Assembly: GCF_025753795.1 (NCBI RefSeq)
Contig: NZ_JAOWPS010000003.1
Span: forward strand, 372,001 to 436,000
DNA length: 64,000 bases
Direction: 5' to 3'
Source: Mesorhizobium sp. YC-39
Lineage (GTDB): Bacteria > Pseudomonadota > Alphaproteobacteria > Rhizobiales > Rhizobiaceae
Shown here: one piece after another, positions 43,377 through 52,131 of the stretch
Layout: each line of letters starts with the position of its first letter
Numbering within the stretch: the stretch's first letter is position 1
Program-made: the position numbers and the translations under genes
Notes under the pieces: model-generated
Told to the model about the DNA's origin: nothing
What the model saw: only the letters and a program-made list of their open reading frames with translations
Database searches by the model: none

Positions 43377-43666
43377 GTCCACCGCCTCCCCCAATGAGAA
43401 GGCTGGCTTTAGCCAAGGCAGCCTTCTCGTTGGATTCTCCAAGCACAATTTGATGAAAACAGGGTTTGGGACAGCCAGCCACATATCGGCGGGTGCCTGA
43501 AATCCCGCATCTAAGAAGTCCTCGATATCGACCGCGCGATTTTTTGAACCGACGCGTGAACCTTTCCTCTCTGGGCCGCACTAAACCGGCATGGACGCCA
43601 AGAAGGCGATCCCCAACCAGAAGGACGCCAGACGGCGATCCTCGATCCAGAGAAGGAAATGCTCAA

Positions 43667-43942
43667 ATGACCAACATCTCGAACTTCAAGCGCCTCTCGT
43701 TCGCCGCGGCCATCGTCGTCTCGGCCTTCGGCTCGGTTTCCATGCCGAACTCGGCTTTCGCCGGCACGCACCCCACCGGCGACGGCGGCGCGGTCTGCAA
43801 GGGGTCAGGCTCCTGTCTGGTGCTGCAGCTCGACTGCAAGGGCACCTATACCGACGCCACCGACAAGAACGGCACCGTCTACGGCAAGTGCAGCCAGCTC
43901 ATGAAGGTCGACCCGAAGGGCAAGATCAGGCTCGCTCGCTGA
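43667..43942 (+). CDS. Small exported protein with cysteine pair motif
   Basis: A 91-residue protein with a signal peptide (FAAAIVVSAFGSVSMPNSAFA, cleavage near 32). The mature 59 residues contain four Cys (VCKGSGSC, LDCKGTY and GKCSQL), which could form two disulfides. AGAAGGAAA precedes the ATG, and a strong terminator follows. I do not recognise the family. It resembles other small Rhizobiales exported proteins of unknown function. Confidence 0.7.
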   Translation: MTNISNFKRLSFAAAIVVSAFGSVSMPNSAFAGTHPTGDGGAVCKGSGSCLVLQLDCKGTYTDATDKNGTVYGKCSQLMKVDPKGKIRLAR

Positions 43943-43960
43943 TCGACTGTCACTGAAGGA

Positions 43961-43999
43961 AATGGCGGCCGTCGGCGCGACGGCCGCCATTTTCTTTTG
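43961..43999 (+). terminator. Intrinsic terminator after the cysteine-motif gene
   Basis: AATGGCGGCCGTC (43961-43973) pairs perfectly with GACGGCCGCCATT (43979-43991) over GGCGC, then TTTCTTTT. It is a very stable rightward terminator. Confidence 0.93.
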
Positions 44000-44033
44000 C
44001 CCTCGCCCGGATCGAGCTAATGCATGTCGCACT

Positions 44034-44336
44034 TTAGCGCCGGCTGAGCAGCAGGCTGGCGACCAGCCCGACCACAACCAACCCGACGGCGGCTGCCGTT
44101 GCCGGATGATCGCGCGCCGTCTTCTCGATCACCCTACCTTGCTTCCTGATCGCGGGCAGAGCGTCACCAAGGTATCCAGCAAGGTGCGAATAGTAATCCG
44201 ACGCGGCGTCGCGCCCGTCCTCGTAATAGGCGCCGCCCCGTCTGGACACGGCTTTCCTCAGCGCCGCTAGCTCCCTGGAGAGAGCTGCGACCTGCTTTTC
44301 AAGGTCGATGTCGGAGAGGTTTGAAAGCGATGCCAT
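44034..44336 (-). CDS. YqjD/ElaB-like (DUF883) tail-anchored protein
   Basis: A 100-residue protein with an N-terminal helix of coiled-coil character (LEKQVAALSRELAALRKAV), a middle Tyr-rich part and a C-terminal hydrophobic helix (TAAAVGLVVVGLVASLLLSRR, residues 79-99) preceded by DHP, the usual DUF883 arrangement. E. coli YqjD and ElaB associate ribosomes with the membrane in stationary phase; whether that holds here is unknown. It converges with the Cys-motif gene. Confidence 0.75.
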   Translation of the reverse strand: MASLSNLSDIDLEKQVAALSRELAALRKAVSRRGGAYYEDGRDAASDYYSHLAGYLGDALPAIRKQGRVIEKTARDHPATAAAVGLVVVGLVASLLLSRR

Positions 44337-44498
44337 GGCAGGTTTCCTTCATTTGCAGAAGGAATCGTAACGCATGACCTCCAAGACCGTTCCGGTTTGG
44401 AAGGTGGCGGCCGGCCCTTAAAGAGCGGTGTGTTTAAACGGATTCATACGTACGCACCCTCGGGTCGAGCCCGAGGACATGCTTTTGCGCGACATGCA

Positions 44499-44604
44499 CT
44501 ACAGCGCCGCGCGTCCCATTGGACGCGCAAAGGACGCTGTAGCACTTTAATTTTGCGCATGATCCTTTCCGAAAATCGATTCCGATTTTCGGGGTCATGC
44601 GCTA
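44499..44604. repeat. Palindromic intergenic repeat, family A, copy 3 (complete)
   Basis: The most complete copy. The left hairpin nests GCGCGTCC/GGACGCGC inside CTACAGCG/CGCTGTAG; the linker AGCACTTTAATTTT follows; the right hairpin is GCGCATGATCC...GGGGTCATGCGC with a CCGAAAATCG/CGATTTTCGG centre. The element overlaps the stop codon of the MerR gene by three bases. Confidence 0.88.
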
Positions 44605-45144
44605 GCGCACCTGATCGAGCAGGCGCTTGCATTCCAGAAGGTCGAACAGCGCCTCCTGCAGCAAAGCGCGATTGTCGCGCGAGAGCTTCGACGTATCCGG
44701 CTGGACCGGGCCTTCCTCGTCGCCCTTGCCCAGGCCGAAAAAGCGGCGGCTCGGTTTCACCTTGGGTTGGCCGACAAGCATCTCGTCGTCCGCACCGCGC
44801 GGCTGGGCGCCTGGCGTCAGCGGCACCGCGTCGGCCTGCCGGCGCTGCGAGATCGCTTCCACGGCCGCCATGTCACCATTGCCGATGGCGACCAGGAAAT
44901 GGTTGCCATTCTCGCGCAGCAATTTCTGCACGCCCTTGATGGTGTAACCCTGGTCGTAGAGCATATGACGAATGCCCTTGATCAGTTCGACATCCTGCGG
45001 CCGGTAGTAGCGGCGGCCGCCGCCGCGCTTCATCGGCTTGATCTGGTTGAAACGCGTTTCCCAGAAACGCAGCACGTGCTGTGGCAGATCGAGATCTTCC
45101 GCGACCTCGCTGATGGTGCGGAAAGCATCGGGGCTCTTGTCCAT
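44602..45144 (-). CDS. MerR-family transcriptional regulator
   Basis: A 180-residue protein with a MerR winged-helix: FRTISEVAEDLDLPQHVLRFWETRFNQIKPMKRGGGRRYYRPQDVELIKGI, then a coiled segment. It lacks the metal-binding Cys of metal sensors and matches the alphaproteobacterial type found beside ihfA, fabH and plsX. The target is not known. The ATG ending at 45144 gives a normal start; the stop lies inside repeat family A. Confidence 0.9.
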   Translation of the reverse strand: MDKSPDAFRTISEVAEDLDLPQHVLRFWETRFNQIKPMKRGGGRRYYRPQDVELIKGIRHMLYDQGYTIKGVQKLLRENGNHFLVAIGNGDMAAVEAISQRRQADAVPLTPGAQPRGADDEMLVGQPKVKPSRRFFGLGKGDEEGPVQPDTSKLSRDNRALLQEALFDLLECKRLLDQVR

Positions 45145-45282
45145 GGGCGAAATCCTCACGCTGGACGATGATCCGGACCATTTCACCGAATCATGCCTTA
45201 TTTCAGCGGTTTATGAAACAACATTCAAGCCCGGCGTCAAAGAGAGCGGCCGTTTTCAACTGAAGCGTTGAAGCACAGGGCG

Positions 45283-45606
45283 CTACTTACCGCCCTTGGC
45301 CTTGCTGTTCTGGTGGGAGCGCAGGATACGGCTCTTCAGCACATTGGACGACTTGAAGGTCATCACACGGCGCGGCAGGATCGGCACTTCTTCGCCGGTC
45401 TTGGGGTTGCGCCCGATACGCTCGTTCTTGGAGCGGACATGGAATGTCGCGAAAGACGACAGCTTCACCGTCTCGCCACGAACGATCGCGTCGCAAATCT
45501 CATCCAGAACCGCCTCGACGAGCTCGGCCGATTCAGTACGCGACAAACCAACCTTGCGGTAAACGGCTTCAGCAAGGTCGGCGCGCGTAAGTGTCTTTCC
45601 CCCCAT
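45283..45606 (-). CDS. ihfA: Integration host factor subunit alpha
   Basis: A 107-residue HU/IHF-family protein. TLTRADLAEAVYRKVGLSRTESAELVEAVLDEI and FATFHVRSKNERIGRNPKTGEEVPILPRRVMTFK match IHF-alpha rather than HU. It pairs with IHF-beta to bend DNA at specific sites. It lies between fabH and the MerR gene in the conserved plsX-fabH-ihfA-merR order. Confidence 0.95.
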   Translation of the reverse strand: MGGKTLTRADLAEAVYRKVGLSRTESAELVEAVLDEICDAIVRGETVKLSSFATFHVRSKNERIGRNPKTGEEVPILPRRVMTFKSSNVLKSRILRSHQNSKAKGGK

Positions 45607-45708
45607 GCGAACCGTCCCATCAGCTCAAAACATAAATCGATACAAGCAAAGGCAGAGCCTAAGTAATTGATCCGTCAAGGTCAAGGACCGAACCTGTCAG
45701 TTCGGCAC

Positions 45709-46680
45709 TTACCAGCGAACCAGAACCGCGCCCCAGGTGAAGCCCCCGCCCATCGCCTCGAGCAGCACCAGATCGCCCTTCTTGATGCGGCCATCGGCAA
45801 CGGCCACCGAGAGCGCCAGCGGCACGGATGCCGCTGAGGTATTACCGTGCAAATCGACGGTAACCACGACCTTTTGATCAGCTATCCCGAGCTTCTTGGC
45901 GGAAGCGTCAATAATCCGTTTATTGGCCTGATGCGGCACGAACCAATCGAGATCCTCAGCGGTGATCCCGGCCGCCGAGAACGTCGCTTCGATAACGTCG
46001 GTGATCATGCCAACGGCATGCTTGAAAACTTCGCGGCCTTCCATCCTGAGATGGCCAACGGTTCCGGTGGTCGACGGTCCGCCGTCGACGTAGAGCTTGT
46101 CCTTGTGGATGCCGTCGGAGCGCAGGCTGGCCGCCAGCACGCCGTGATCGGCAATACTGCCCGCTCCCTCTCCTGCTTCCAGAACCATGGCGCCGGCACC
46201 ATCGCCGAACAGGACGCAGGTCGAGCGGTCGCTCCAGTCGAGGATGCGCGAGAAGGTCTCCGAGCCAATCACCAGGACCCGTTTGGCCAGGCCGCCGCGG
46301 ATATAGAGGTCGGCGGTCGTCACCGCATAGACGAAGCCCGAGCACACCGCCTGCAGGTCGAAGGCGAAGCCGTGATGCATGCCGAGTCGGTTCTGGATGT
46401 CGACAGCAGTCGCCGGAAAGGTGTTGTTGGGCGTCGAGGTCGCCAGCACGATCAGGTCGATATCCGCCGGTGTTAGGCCGGCATCGTCGAGAGCCGCACG
46501 CGCCGCCGCTTCGCCCAGCGAAGCCGTCGTCTCGTCATCGGCCGCGATATGGCGCTGACGGATGCCGGTGCGCTGGGCGATCCATTCGTCTGACGTCTCG
46601 ACCATGCCTTCGAAATCGGCATTCTTCATGATGCGGCGGGGCAGCGCAGCACCTGTGCCGCGCACGACTGATCTGATCAA
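45709..46680 (-). CDS. fabH: 3-oxoacyl-ACP synthase III (FabH)
   Basis: A 323-residue KAS III that starts fatty acid synthesis by condensing acetyl-CoA with malonyl-ACP. The triad is Cys113 (LQAVCSGFVYAV), His250 (FVPHQANKRI) and Asn280 (HGNTSAAS). It starts nine bases after plsX, so the two are cotranscribed. GGAAAGAG precedes the ATG. Confidence 0.97.
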   Translation of the reverse strand: MIRSVVRGTGAALPRRIMKNADFEGMVETSDEWIAQRTGIRQRHIAADDETTASLGEAAARAALDDAGLTPADIDLIVLATSTPNNTFPATAVDIQNRLGMHHGFAFDLQAVCSGFVYAVTTADLYIRGGLAKRVLVIGSETFSRILDWSDRSTCVLFGDGAGAMVLEAGEGAGSIADHGVLAASLRSDGIHKDKLYVDGGPSTTGTVGHLRMEGREVFKHAVGMITDVIEATFSAAGITAEDLDWFVPHQANKRIIDASAKKLGIADQKVVVTVDLHGNTSAASVPLALSVAVADGRIKKGDLVLLEAMGGGFTWGAVLVRW

Positions 46681-46689
46681 AGCTCTTTC

Positions 46690-47760
46690 CTATTCCTTTG
46701 CGTCGGCAACGACGTCGGATTTCCTGTTGGTCTGGGCATGCGGATTGCGCGCATGGAACAGGTCGAGATCGGCCTCGATGCGGTCGAGCAGATTGTTGCG
46801 CACCATGTCGTAGCCAAGCTCGATCGCCGCCGCGAAGCCATCCGAATCAGCCCCGCCATGACTTTTCACCACAATACCGTTCAACCCCAGGAAGACGCCG
46901 CCATTTGAGCGACCGACATCCATCTTTTCACGCAGGCGATCGAAGGCACCCTTGGCAAAGATATAGCCGATCCTGGCCATCAGAGTCCGGTTCATCGCGG
47001 CGCGCAAATAACCGGCGATCTGTCTTACCGTGCCTTCCGCCGTCTTCAGCGCGATGTTGCCGGCGAATCCTTCGGTGACGACCACGTCGACGGCGCCCTT
47101 GCCAATGTCGTCGCCTTCGACAAAACCGTGATAGTTCATCGAGGCCATGTTGGCCTCGCGCAACATGCGCCCCGCCTCCTTGACCTCTTCCTGGCCCTTG
47201 ATCTCCTCGACACCGACATTGAGCAGGCCGACGCTCGGCCGTTCGATGCCGAAAACCGAGCGCGCCATGCCGGTGCCCAGAATCGCAAAATCTATCAGTT
47301 GATGCGCATCGGCGCCGATGGTGGCGCCGACGTCCAGAACCACGCTTTCGCCGCGCAATGTCGGCCAAAGTGCTGCGATCGCCGGGCGGTCTATGGTCGC
47401 CATGGTGCGCAGACAGAATTTCGACATGGCCATCAGGGCGCCGGTGTTGCCGGCCGAGATGCAGGCATCGGCGGTGCCTGACTTGACCGCCTCGACCGCT
47501 TTCCACATCGACGACTTCCAGCGGCCATGGCGCAGCGCCTGGCTCGGCTTGTCGTCCATCCTGACCGATATCTCGCAGTGGATGAACTCGCTCACCTGCG
47601 CCAGCTTAGGGAATTTAGCGAGTTCGGGGCGCACCACCTCCTCACGACCATAGATGACGAAGCGGATGTCGGGACGCCGGGTCGCGACCGTCATGAGCGC
47701 CGGGATGACCACGCTTGGTCCGTGATCGCCGCCCATGGCATCGATGGAAATCCTGATCAC
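46690..47760 (-). CDS. plsX: Phosphate acyltransferase PlsX
   Basis: A 356-residue enzyme that makes acyl-phosphate from acyl-ACP for phospholipid synthesis. It starts with the family signature ISIDAMGGDHGPSVVIPA and includes SAGNTGALMAMS. It lies directly upstream of fabH in the classic plsX-fabH arrangement. The usual rpmF gene is not between yceD and plsX here. Confidence 0.97.
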   Translation of the reverse strand: MIRISIDAMGGDHGPSVVIPALMTVATRRPDIRFVIYGREEVVRPELAKFPKLAQVSEFIHCEISVRMDDKPSQALRHGRWKSSMWKAVEAVKSGTADACISAGNTGALMAMSKFCLRTMATIDRPAIAALWPTLRGESVVLDVGATIGADAHQLIDFAILGTGMARSVFGIERPSVGLLNVGVEEIKGQEEVKEAGRMLREANMASMNYHGFVEGDDIGKGAVDVVVTEGFAGNIALKTAEGTVRQIAGYLRAAMNRTLMARIGYIFAKGAFDRLREKMDVGRSNGGVFLGLNGIVVKSHGGADSDGFAAAIELGYDMVRNNLLDRIEADLDLFHARNPHAQTNRKSDVVADAKE

Positions 47761-47890
47761 GCGGTATTCATCTCACGTTTTGCTTGAGCGAGCGCCTGGC
47801 GCTTGCGATGGTTCGGGGCTCGCGAAGGTTTGGCGAAAATAGCGGTTTTGGGCTGCCGCACAACCGACTTTTCTAATATCAGGGCCGCTT

Positions 47891-48439
47891 TCAGGATTTT
47901 CCAAGCAGCGAGCGCAGCTTTTGCTGGAATTCGCTTTCATCGGACCCGGCGTCGCCCGAGACGGTAAGCGAGGCTCCCGGCTTGCGTGGATAAGGATCGA
48001 TCGCCAGCCCGAAGAACTGTTCGGCAATCGCGCCGACATCGATCGTGTCGCCGGAGAAAATTTCGGGACTGTCCGGCCCTTCGGCATCGAGCAGTATCTC
48101 GCCACCGCCCTCGAAACCCTGCCGCCCGAGCTTGGACTCTTGCGGCAGAAACAGCGCCTCGACCGCCTCGTCGATTTGCGCCTCGACTGGCTCGAGAGTA
48201 ACGATGCAGGCTTGGGTTATATCGGCCTCGACCCGACCGCTGACCTTGACGCCGTTGCGCTTCCATGGCGTCACCAGAAGGTCGGCGCGATAGCTTTCAA
48301 CCGAAAGCAGATCGTGTTCGCCGGCAAGTGCTGCGCGCTGCTTGGCATCGGCCTCGATCACCACCGGCAGTCCCTTGTGCGGCAGGCGGGTGACGTTTGC
48401 CACGAAGGACACGGGGCTTTGGGTGTCAGCATCTTTCAT
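47891..48439 (-). CDS. yceD: DUF177/YceD family protein
   Basis: A 182-residue DUF177 protein. The key block is ADITQACIVTLEPVEAQIDEAVEALFLP, where the Cys and following pattern define the family, and PLVPYPRKP is replaced by IDPYPRKPGAS. YceD homologues are linked to 23S rRNA processing or accumulation. It lies upstream of plsX as in many proteobacteria, with a 130-base gap. Confidence 0.88.
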   Translation of the reverse strand: MKDADTQSPVSFVANVTRLPHKGLPVVIEADAKQRAALAGEHDLLSVESYRADLLVTPWKRNGVKVSGRVEADITQACIVTLEPVEAQIDEAVEALFLPQESKLGRQGFEGGGEILLDAEGPDSPEIFSGDTIDVGAIAEQFFGLAIDPYPRKPGASLTVSGDAGSDESEFQQKLRSLLGKS

Positions 48440-48479
48440 CTTCCTCTCCTTCAGCCTGACTCTCTTCAGCCTGACTTGG

Positions 48480-49022
48480 TCAGCCCGACTTGGCCACAGG
48501 AAAAGTCACCGTGCCGGAAACGATCGATTCGGCAGGCTGTTCCGCGAGATGCCTGTCGGCCTCGACCACATAGTTTGCCAGTCGCAAAGCTTGCGGCCAG
48601 GCGCCAGCATCTGGCCTGACATTGCGGGCAAGGGCGGCGGCAAGCGCGTCGTGGTCGTTTCGTTCCAGGGCGTCGTCATAGGCGGCCGTACGGCCATAGA
48701 ACATCTTCGCCAGTTTCTTCATGCGTTTCGGCACGCCGACATCGCCGACGCCCAGTTCCCGTAGCGAATGCTCGACATCCAGGAAGAATTCGTCGATCAG
48801 CACCTGCGCAACCTCTCCCGCAACGCCGCCCTCGCCGCGCAGCCGGTGCTGGAGCAGGAACATGTGCAGCGACAGCATCTCGAAACGGCCGAGCGGCGTG
48901 TCCGGTACATTCCAGTCGGAATAAAACCCGGTTTGCCGCGCGGATGCCACGATTTGTGCGTAAAGCGCCTCGGTGATAGCGCGGTTGGCGTGACGTTCGC
49001 GACCAAAAAGGCGCTGGAACAT
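48480..49022 (-). CDS. Ubiquinol-cytochrome c chaperone (CBP3-like)
   Basis: A 180-residue protein: ALYAQIVASARQTGFYSDWNVPDTPLGRFEMLSLHMFLLQHRLRGEG and IDEFFLDVEHSLRELGVGDVGVPKRMKKLAKMFYGR match the Ubiq_cyt_C_chap family. In mitochondria CBP3 assembles cytochrome b of complex III; a related role in bacterial bc1 assembly is likely but less studied. It is 40 bases upstream of yceD and divergent from bamE. The ATG ending at 49022 begins MFQRLFGRE. Confidence 0.9.
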   Translation of the reverse strand: MFQRLFGRERHANRAITEALYAQIVASARQTGFYSDWNVPDTPLGRFEMLSLHMFLLQHRLRGEGGVAGEVAQVLIDEFFLDVEHSLRELGVGDVGVPKRMKKLAKMFYGRTAAYDDALERNDHDALAAALARNVRPDAGAWPQALRLANYVVEADRHLAEQPAESIVSGTVTFPVAKSG

Positions 49023-49137
49023 TTGAGGGTGGTCTCCCGGGGACCGTTTGTTGAATTGGCCTTGTTGCATCGGCAAGCAAGCTGGTTTACCGGTTTTGCG
49101 GCCCAGCGCAAGTTGCGGCAGTTTGAAGGAGTTGTTG

Positions 49138-49662
49138 TTGCGAGCGCTGAAATTCAAGTCGATTTTTCTGCAAAGTTCCGTCGGCGTGGCTTCGCTGCTG
49201 GCGATCGCTTCTGCGCTCTCCGCCTGCAATTCGTCCAAGATGATCGGCGATCTCAATCCGAGCGAGACGTTGACGCAGGGTTATGTGATCGACCAGCAGG
49301 CGATCGACTCGGTGCCGGTCGGCTCCAGCCGCGAACAGGTGCTTTTGGCGCTCGGCACGCCGTCGACGACAGCTACGTTCGACAATGAGGCCTTCTATTA
49401 CATTTCGCAGACGCGAAAGCGTTACGTCGCCTTCGACAAGCCGCGTCTGGTCGACCAGAAAGTGCTGGCGGTGTATTTCGGTGACGATGGACGCGTTACC
49501 CAGATCGCCAATTACGGCATGAAGGACGGCAAGGTGTTCGACTTCATCTCGCGCACCACGCCGACCGGCGGCAAGGACCAGAACTTCCTCAGCCAGATCA
49601 TCAACGGCGCCAGCAAGCTGGCGCCTGGTATCCCCGGCGGATCGTCGCCCGGCGGTACGTGA
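49138..49662 (+). CDS. bamE: Outer-membrane assembly lipoprotein BamE
   Basis: A 174-residue lipoprotein with a signal sequence ending LLAIASALSAC (lipobox Cys), followed by the SmpA/OmlA fold: GYVIDQQAIDSVPVGSSREQVLLALGTPS, FYYISQTRKRYVAF and VLAVYFGDDGRVTQIANY. It serves the BAM complex. I chose the TTG at 49138 because GAAGGA at 49125-49130 is seven bases upstream; no ATG with comparable signal exists. It is followed by a bidirectional terminator. Confidence 0.88.
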   Translation: MRALKFKSIFLQSSVGVASLLAIASALSACNSSKMIGDLNPSETLTQGYVIDQQAIDSVPVGSSREQVLLALGTPSTTATFDNEAFYYISQTRKRYVAFDKPRLVDQKVLAVYFGDDGRVTQIANYGMKDGKVFDFISRTTPTGGKDQNFLSQIINGASKLAPGIPGGSSPGGT

Positions 49663-49705
49663 TCGCCATCCGGCGCTTCACCGCCAGCACCAGAAATCAG
49701 GCAAC

Positions 49706-49738
49706 AAAAAACCCGCCGGATCGCTCCGGCGGGTTTTT
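49706..49738. terminator. Bidirectional intrinsic terminator between bamE and hppA
   Basis: AAAAAACCCGCCGGA (49706-49720) pairs with TCCGGCGGGTTTTT (49725-49738) over TCGC. It terminates both convergent genes. Confidence 0.95.
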
Positions 49739-49752
49739 ATTTGAGTGATAGC

Positions 49753-51894
49753 TTATCCGTGCGCGAGCACGGCCAGCAGCAGCAGCGCGACGATGTTGGT
49801 GATCTTGATCGCCGGGTTGACCGCCGGGCCGGCGGTGTCCTTGTAGGGGTCGCCGACCGTATCGCCGGTCACCGAGGCCTTGTGCGCCTCGGAACCCTTG
49901 AGGTGCTTGACGCCGTTCTTGTCGGTGAAGCCGTCCTCGAACGACTTCTTGGCGTTGTCCCATGCGCCGCCGCCTGAGGTCATCGAGATGGCGACGAACA
50001 GGCCGTTGACGATGACGCCAAGCAACGAGGCGCCGAGCGCGGCAAAGGCGGACGCCTTCGAGCCCGAGATCAGCAGCACGCCGAAATAGACGACGAGCGG
50101 CGCCAGCACCGGCAGCAGCGACGGGATAATCATCTCCCGGATCGCCGCCTTGGTCAGCAGGTCGACGGCGCGGGCGTAGTTCGGCTTTGATGTTCCGGCC
50201 ATGATGCCCGGATCCTCGCGGAATTGCTTGCGCACCTCCTCGACGATGGCGCCCGCCGCACGGCCGACGGCCGTCATGGCGATGCCGCCGAACAGATACG
50301 GAATCAGGCCGCCGAAGATCAGGCCGGCGACGACGTAAGGGTTGGAAAGATCGAAAGAGATTTCGCCCATGCCCTGGAAGTAGGGATATTTGTCGCCATT
50401 GGCGGCAAAGAACTTCAAGTCGTTCGAGTAGGCGGCGAACAGCACCAGAGCGCCGAGACCGGCCGAACCGATGGCGTAGCCCTTGGTCACTGCCTTGGTG
50501 GTGTTGCCGACGGCGTCGAGCGCGTCGGTGGAGTGGCGCACTTCCTTGGGCAGGCCGGCCATCTCGGCGATGCCGCCGGCATTGTCGGTGACCGGGCCGA
50601 AGGCGTCGAGCGCGACGATCATGCCGGCAAGGCCGAGCATGGTGGTGACCGCGATCGCCGTGCCGTAGAGGCCGGCGAGCTGGTAGGTGGAGATGATGCC
50701 GCCGACGATGACGATCGCCGGAAGCGCCGTCGATTCCAATGACACTGCAAGGCCCTGGATGACGTTGGTGCCGTGACCGGTCACCGAGGCCTGGGCGATG
50801 GAGTTCACCGGGCGCTTGTTGGTGCCGGTGTAGTATTCGGTGATCACCACGATCAGGCCAGTCACCAACAGGCCGATCAGGCCGCAGATGAACAGGTTCT
50901 TCCCGGTGATGGCCATGCCGGCAACGATGCCGATCTCGCCCCAGCCGAGGCATACCGAGGTGGCGACGCCCAGCCCGACGATCGACAGCAGACCTGTAAC
51001 GATCAGGCCCTTGTAGAGCGCGCCCATGATCGAGCCGTTGGAGCCGAGCTTGACGAAGAAGGTGCCGACGATCGAGGTCAGAATGCAGGCGCCGCAGATG
51101 GCGAGCGGATAGAGCATGGCAGCACCCAGAACCGCGGTGCCGCCGAAGAAGATGGCCGCGAGAACCATCGTGGCGACGACGGTCACCGCATAGGTTTCGA
51201 ACAGGTCGGCGGCCATGCCTGCGCAGTCGCCGACATTGTCGCCGACATTGTCGGCGATGGTGGCCGGGTTGCGTGGATCATCTTCAGGAATGCCGGCCTC
51301 GACCTTGCCGACGAGGTCGCCGCCGACGTCGGCGCCCTTGGTGAAGATGCCGCCGCCGAGACGGGCGAAGATCGAGATCAGTGAGGCGCCGAAGCCCAGC
51401 GAAACCAGCGAGTCGATGACGATACGGTCGTTGGGCTGGAGACCCATGAAGTGGGTGAGGATCAAATAGTAGATCGAAACGCCGAGCAGCGCGAGGCCCG
51501 CGACCAGCATGCCGGTGATGGCGCCTGACTTGAAGGCAATGTCGAGGCCGGCGGCGAGGCTGTTGGAAGCGGCCTGCGCGGTGCGCACATTGGCGCGCAC
51601 CGAGACGTGCATGCCGATAAAGCCGGCCGCACCCGACAGAACCGCGCCGATCAGGAAGCCGATGGCGGCGGTGGCGGAAAGCAGCCACCAGGCGAGCAGC
51701 AGGACGACAACGCCGACAATGGCGATGGTGGTATACTGGCGCGCCAGATAGGCCTGCGCGCCTTCGCGGATGGCCGCGGAGATTTCCTGCATGCGTGCAT
51801 TGCCTTGGTCGGCCGCAAGGACCGAACGTGTCGCCCAAATGGCGTAAAGGACTGAAAGCAGGCCGCAGGCGATGACGGCGGAAATAATGGTCAT
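49753..51894 (-). CDS. hppA: Membrane-bound proton-pumping pyrophosphatase, K+-independent type
   Basis: A 713-residue protein with about 16 helices that couples PPi hydrolysis to proton export. The catalytic loop DVGGDLVGKVEAGIPEDDPRNPATIADNVGDNVGD lies near residues 189-222. The potassium-control segment is GNTTKAVTKG with Lys at 467, where K+-dependent enzymes have Ala; this predicts a K+-independent pump. The gene has a good leftward promoter and a hairpin-containing leader, and converges with bamE. Confidence 0.96.
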   Translation of the reverse strand: MTIISAVIACGLLSVLYAIWATRSVLAADQGNARMQEISAAIREGAQAYLARQYTTIAIVGVVVLLLAWWLLSATAAIGFLIGAVLSGAAGFIGMHVSVRANVRTAQAASNSLAAGLDIAFKSGAITGMLVAGLALLGVSIYYLILTHFMGLQPNDRIVIDSLVSLGFGASLISIFARLGGGIFTKGADVGGDLVGKVEAGIPEDDPRNPATIADNVGDNVGDCAGMAADLFETYAVTVVATMVLAAIFFGGTAVLGAAMLYPLAICGACILTSIVGTFFVKLGSNGSIMGALYKGLIVTGLLSIVGLGVATSVCLGWGEIGIVAGMAITGKNLFICGLIGLLVTGLIVVITEYYTGTNKRPVNSIAQASVTGHGTNVIQGLAVSLESTALPAIVIVGGIISTYQLAGLYGTAIAVTTMLGLAGMIVALDAFGPVTDNAGGIAEMAGLPKEVRHSTDALDAVGNTTKAVTKGYAIGSAGLGALVLFAAYSNDLKFFAANGDKYPYFQGMGEISFDLSNPYVVAGLIFGGLIPYLFGGIAMTAVGRAAGAIVEEVRKQFREDPGIMAGTSKPNYARAVDLLTKAAIREMIIPSLLPVLAPLVVYFGVLLISGSKASAFAALGASLLGVIVNGLFVAISMTSGGGAWDNAKKSFEDGFTDKNGVKHLKGSEAHKASVTGDTVGDPYKDTAGPAVNPAIKITNIVALLLLAVLAHG

Positions 51895-51955
51895 TGCCTA
51901 ATTTTCCTCGATTGATGGCCCAAAAGAACCCCTCCCTGGGCCGTTGAGACGGGAA

Positions 51956-51980
51956 GCGGATTCCGCCAAGCGGAATCCGC
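51956..51980 (-). promoter_or_regulatory. Perfect 11-bp hairpin in the hppA leader
   Basis: GCGGATTCCGC (51956-51966) and GCGGAATCCGC (51970-51980) pair without mismatch over a three-base loop. It begins only about eight bases after the predicted start point and 61 bases before the start codon. A second stem, GGCCCA/TGGGCC, lies between it and the ATG. No U-run follows, so it may stabilise the transcript or affect translation. Confidence 0.5.
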
Positions 51981-51994
51981 CTCCTTCGCACCGG

Positions 51995-52023
51995 CTTATG
52001 CGAAACAGGGCTGCGAACGTCAA
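51995..52023 (-). promoter_or_regulatory. Predicted hppA promoter
   Basis: On the reverse strand TTGACG (52023-52018) and CATAAG (52000-51995) are 17 bases apart. The position about 100 bases upstream of the start codon is plausible. Confidence 0.55.
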
Positions 52024-52131
52024 GATATTGTTCGGTTTTTGCCCGGCTTTCGCCCAAAAGGCATGGACGGCAGCGGACCCGCCGGTGCCGCCGCCCTATT
52101 AGATCGATTAAAATCGGCCTGACGGCTTCGA

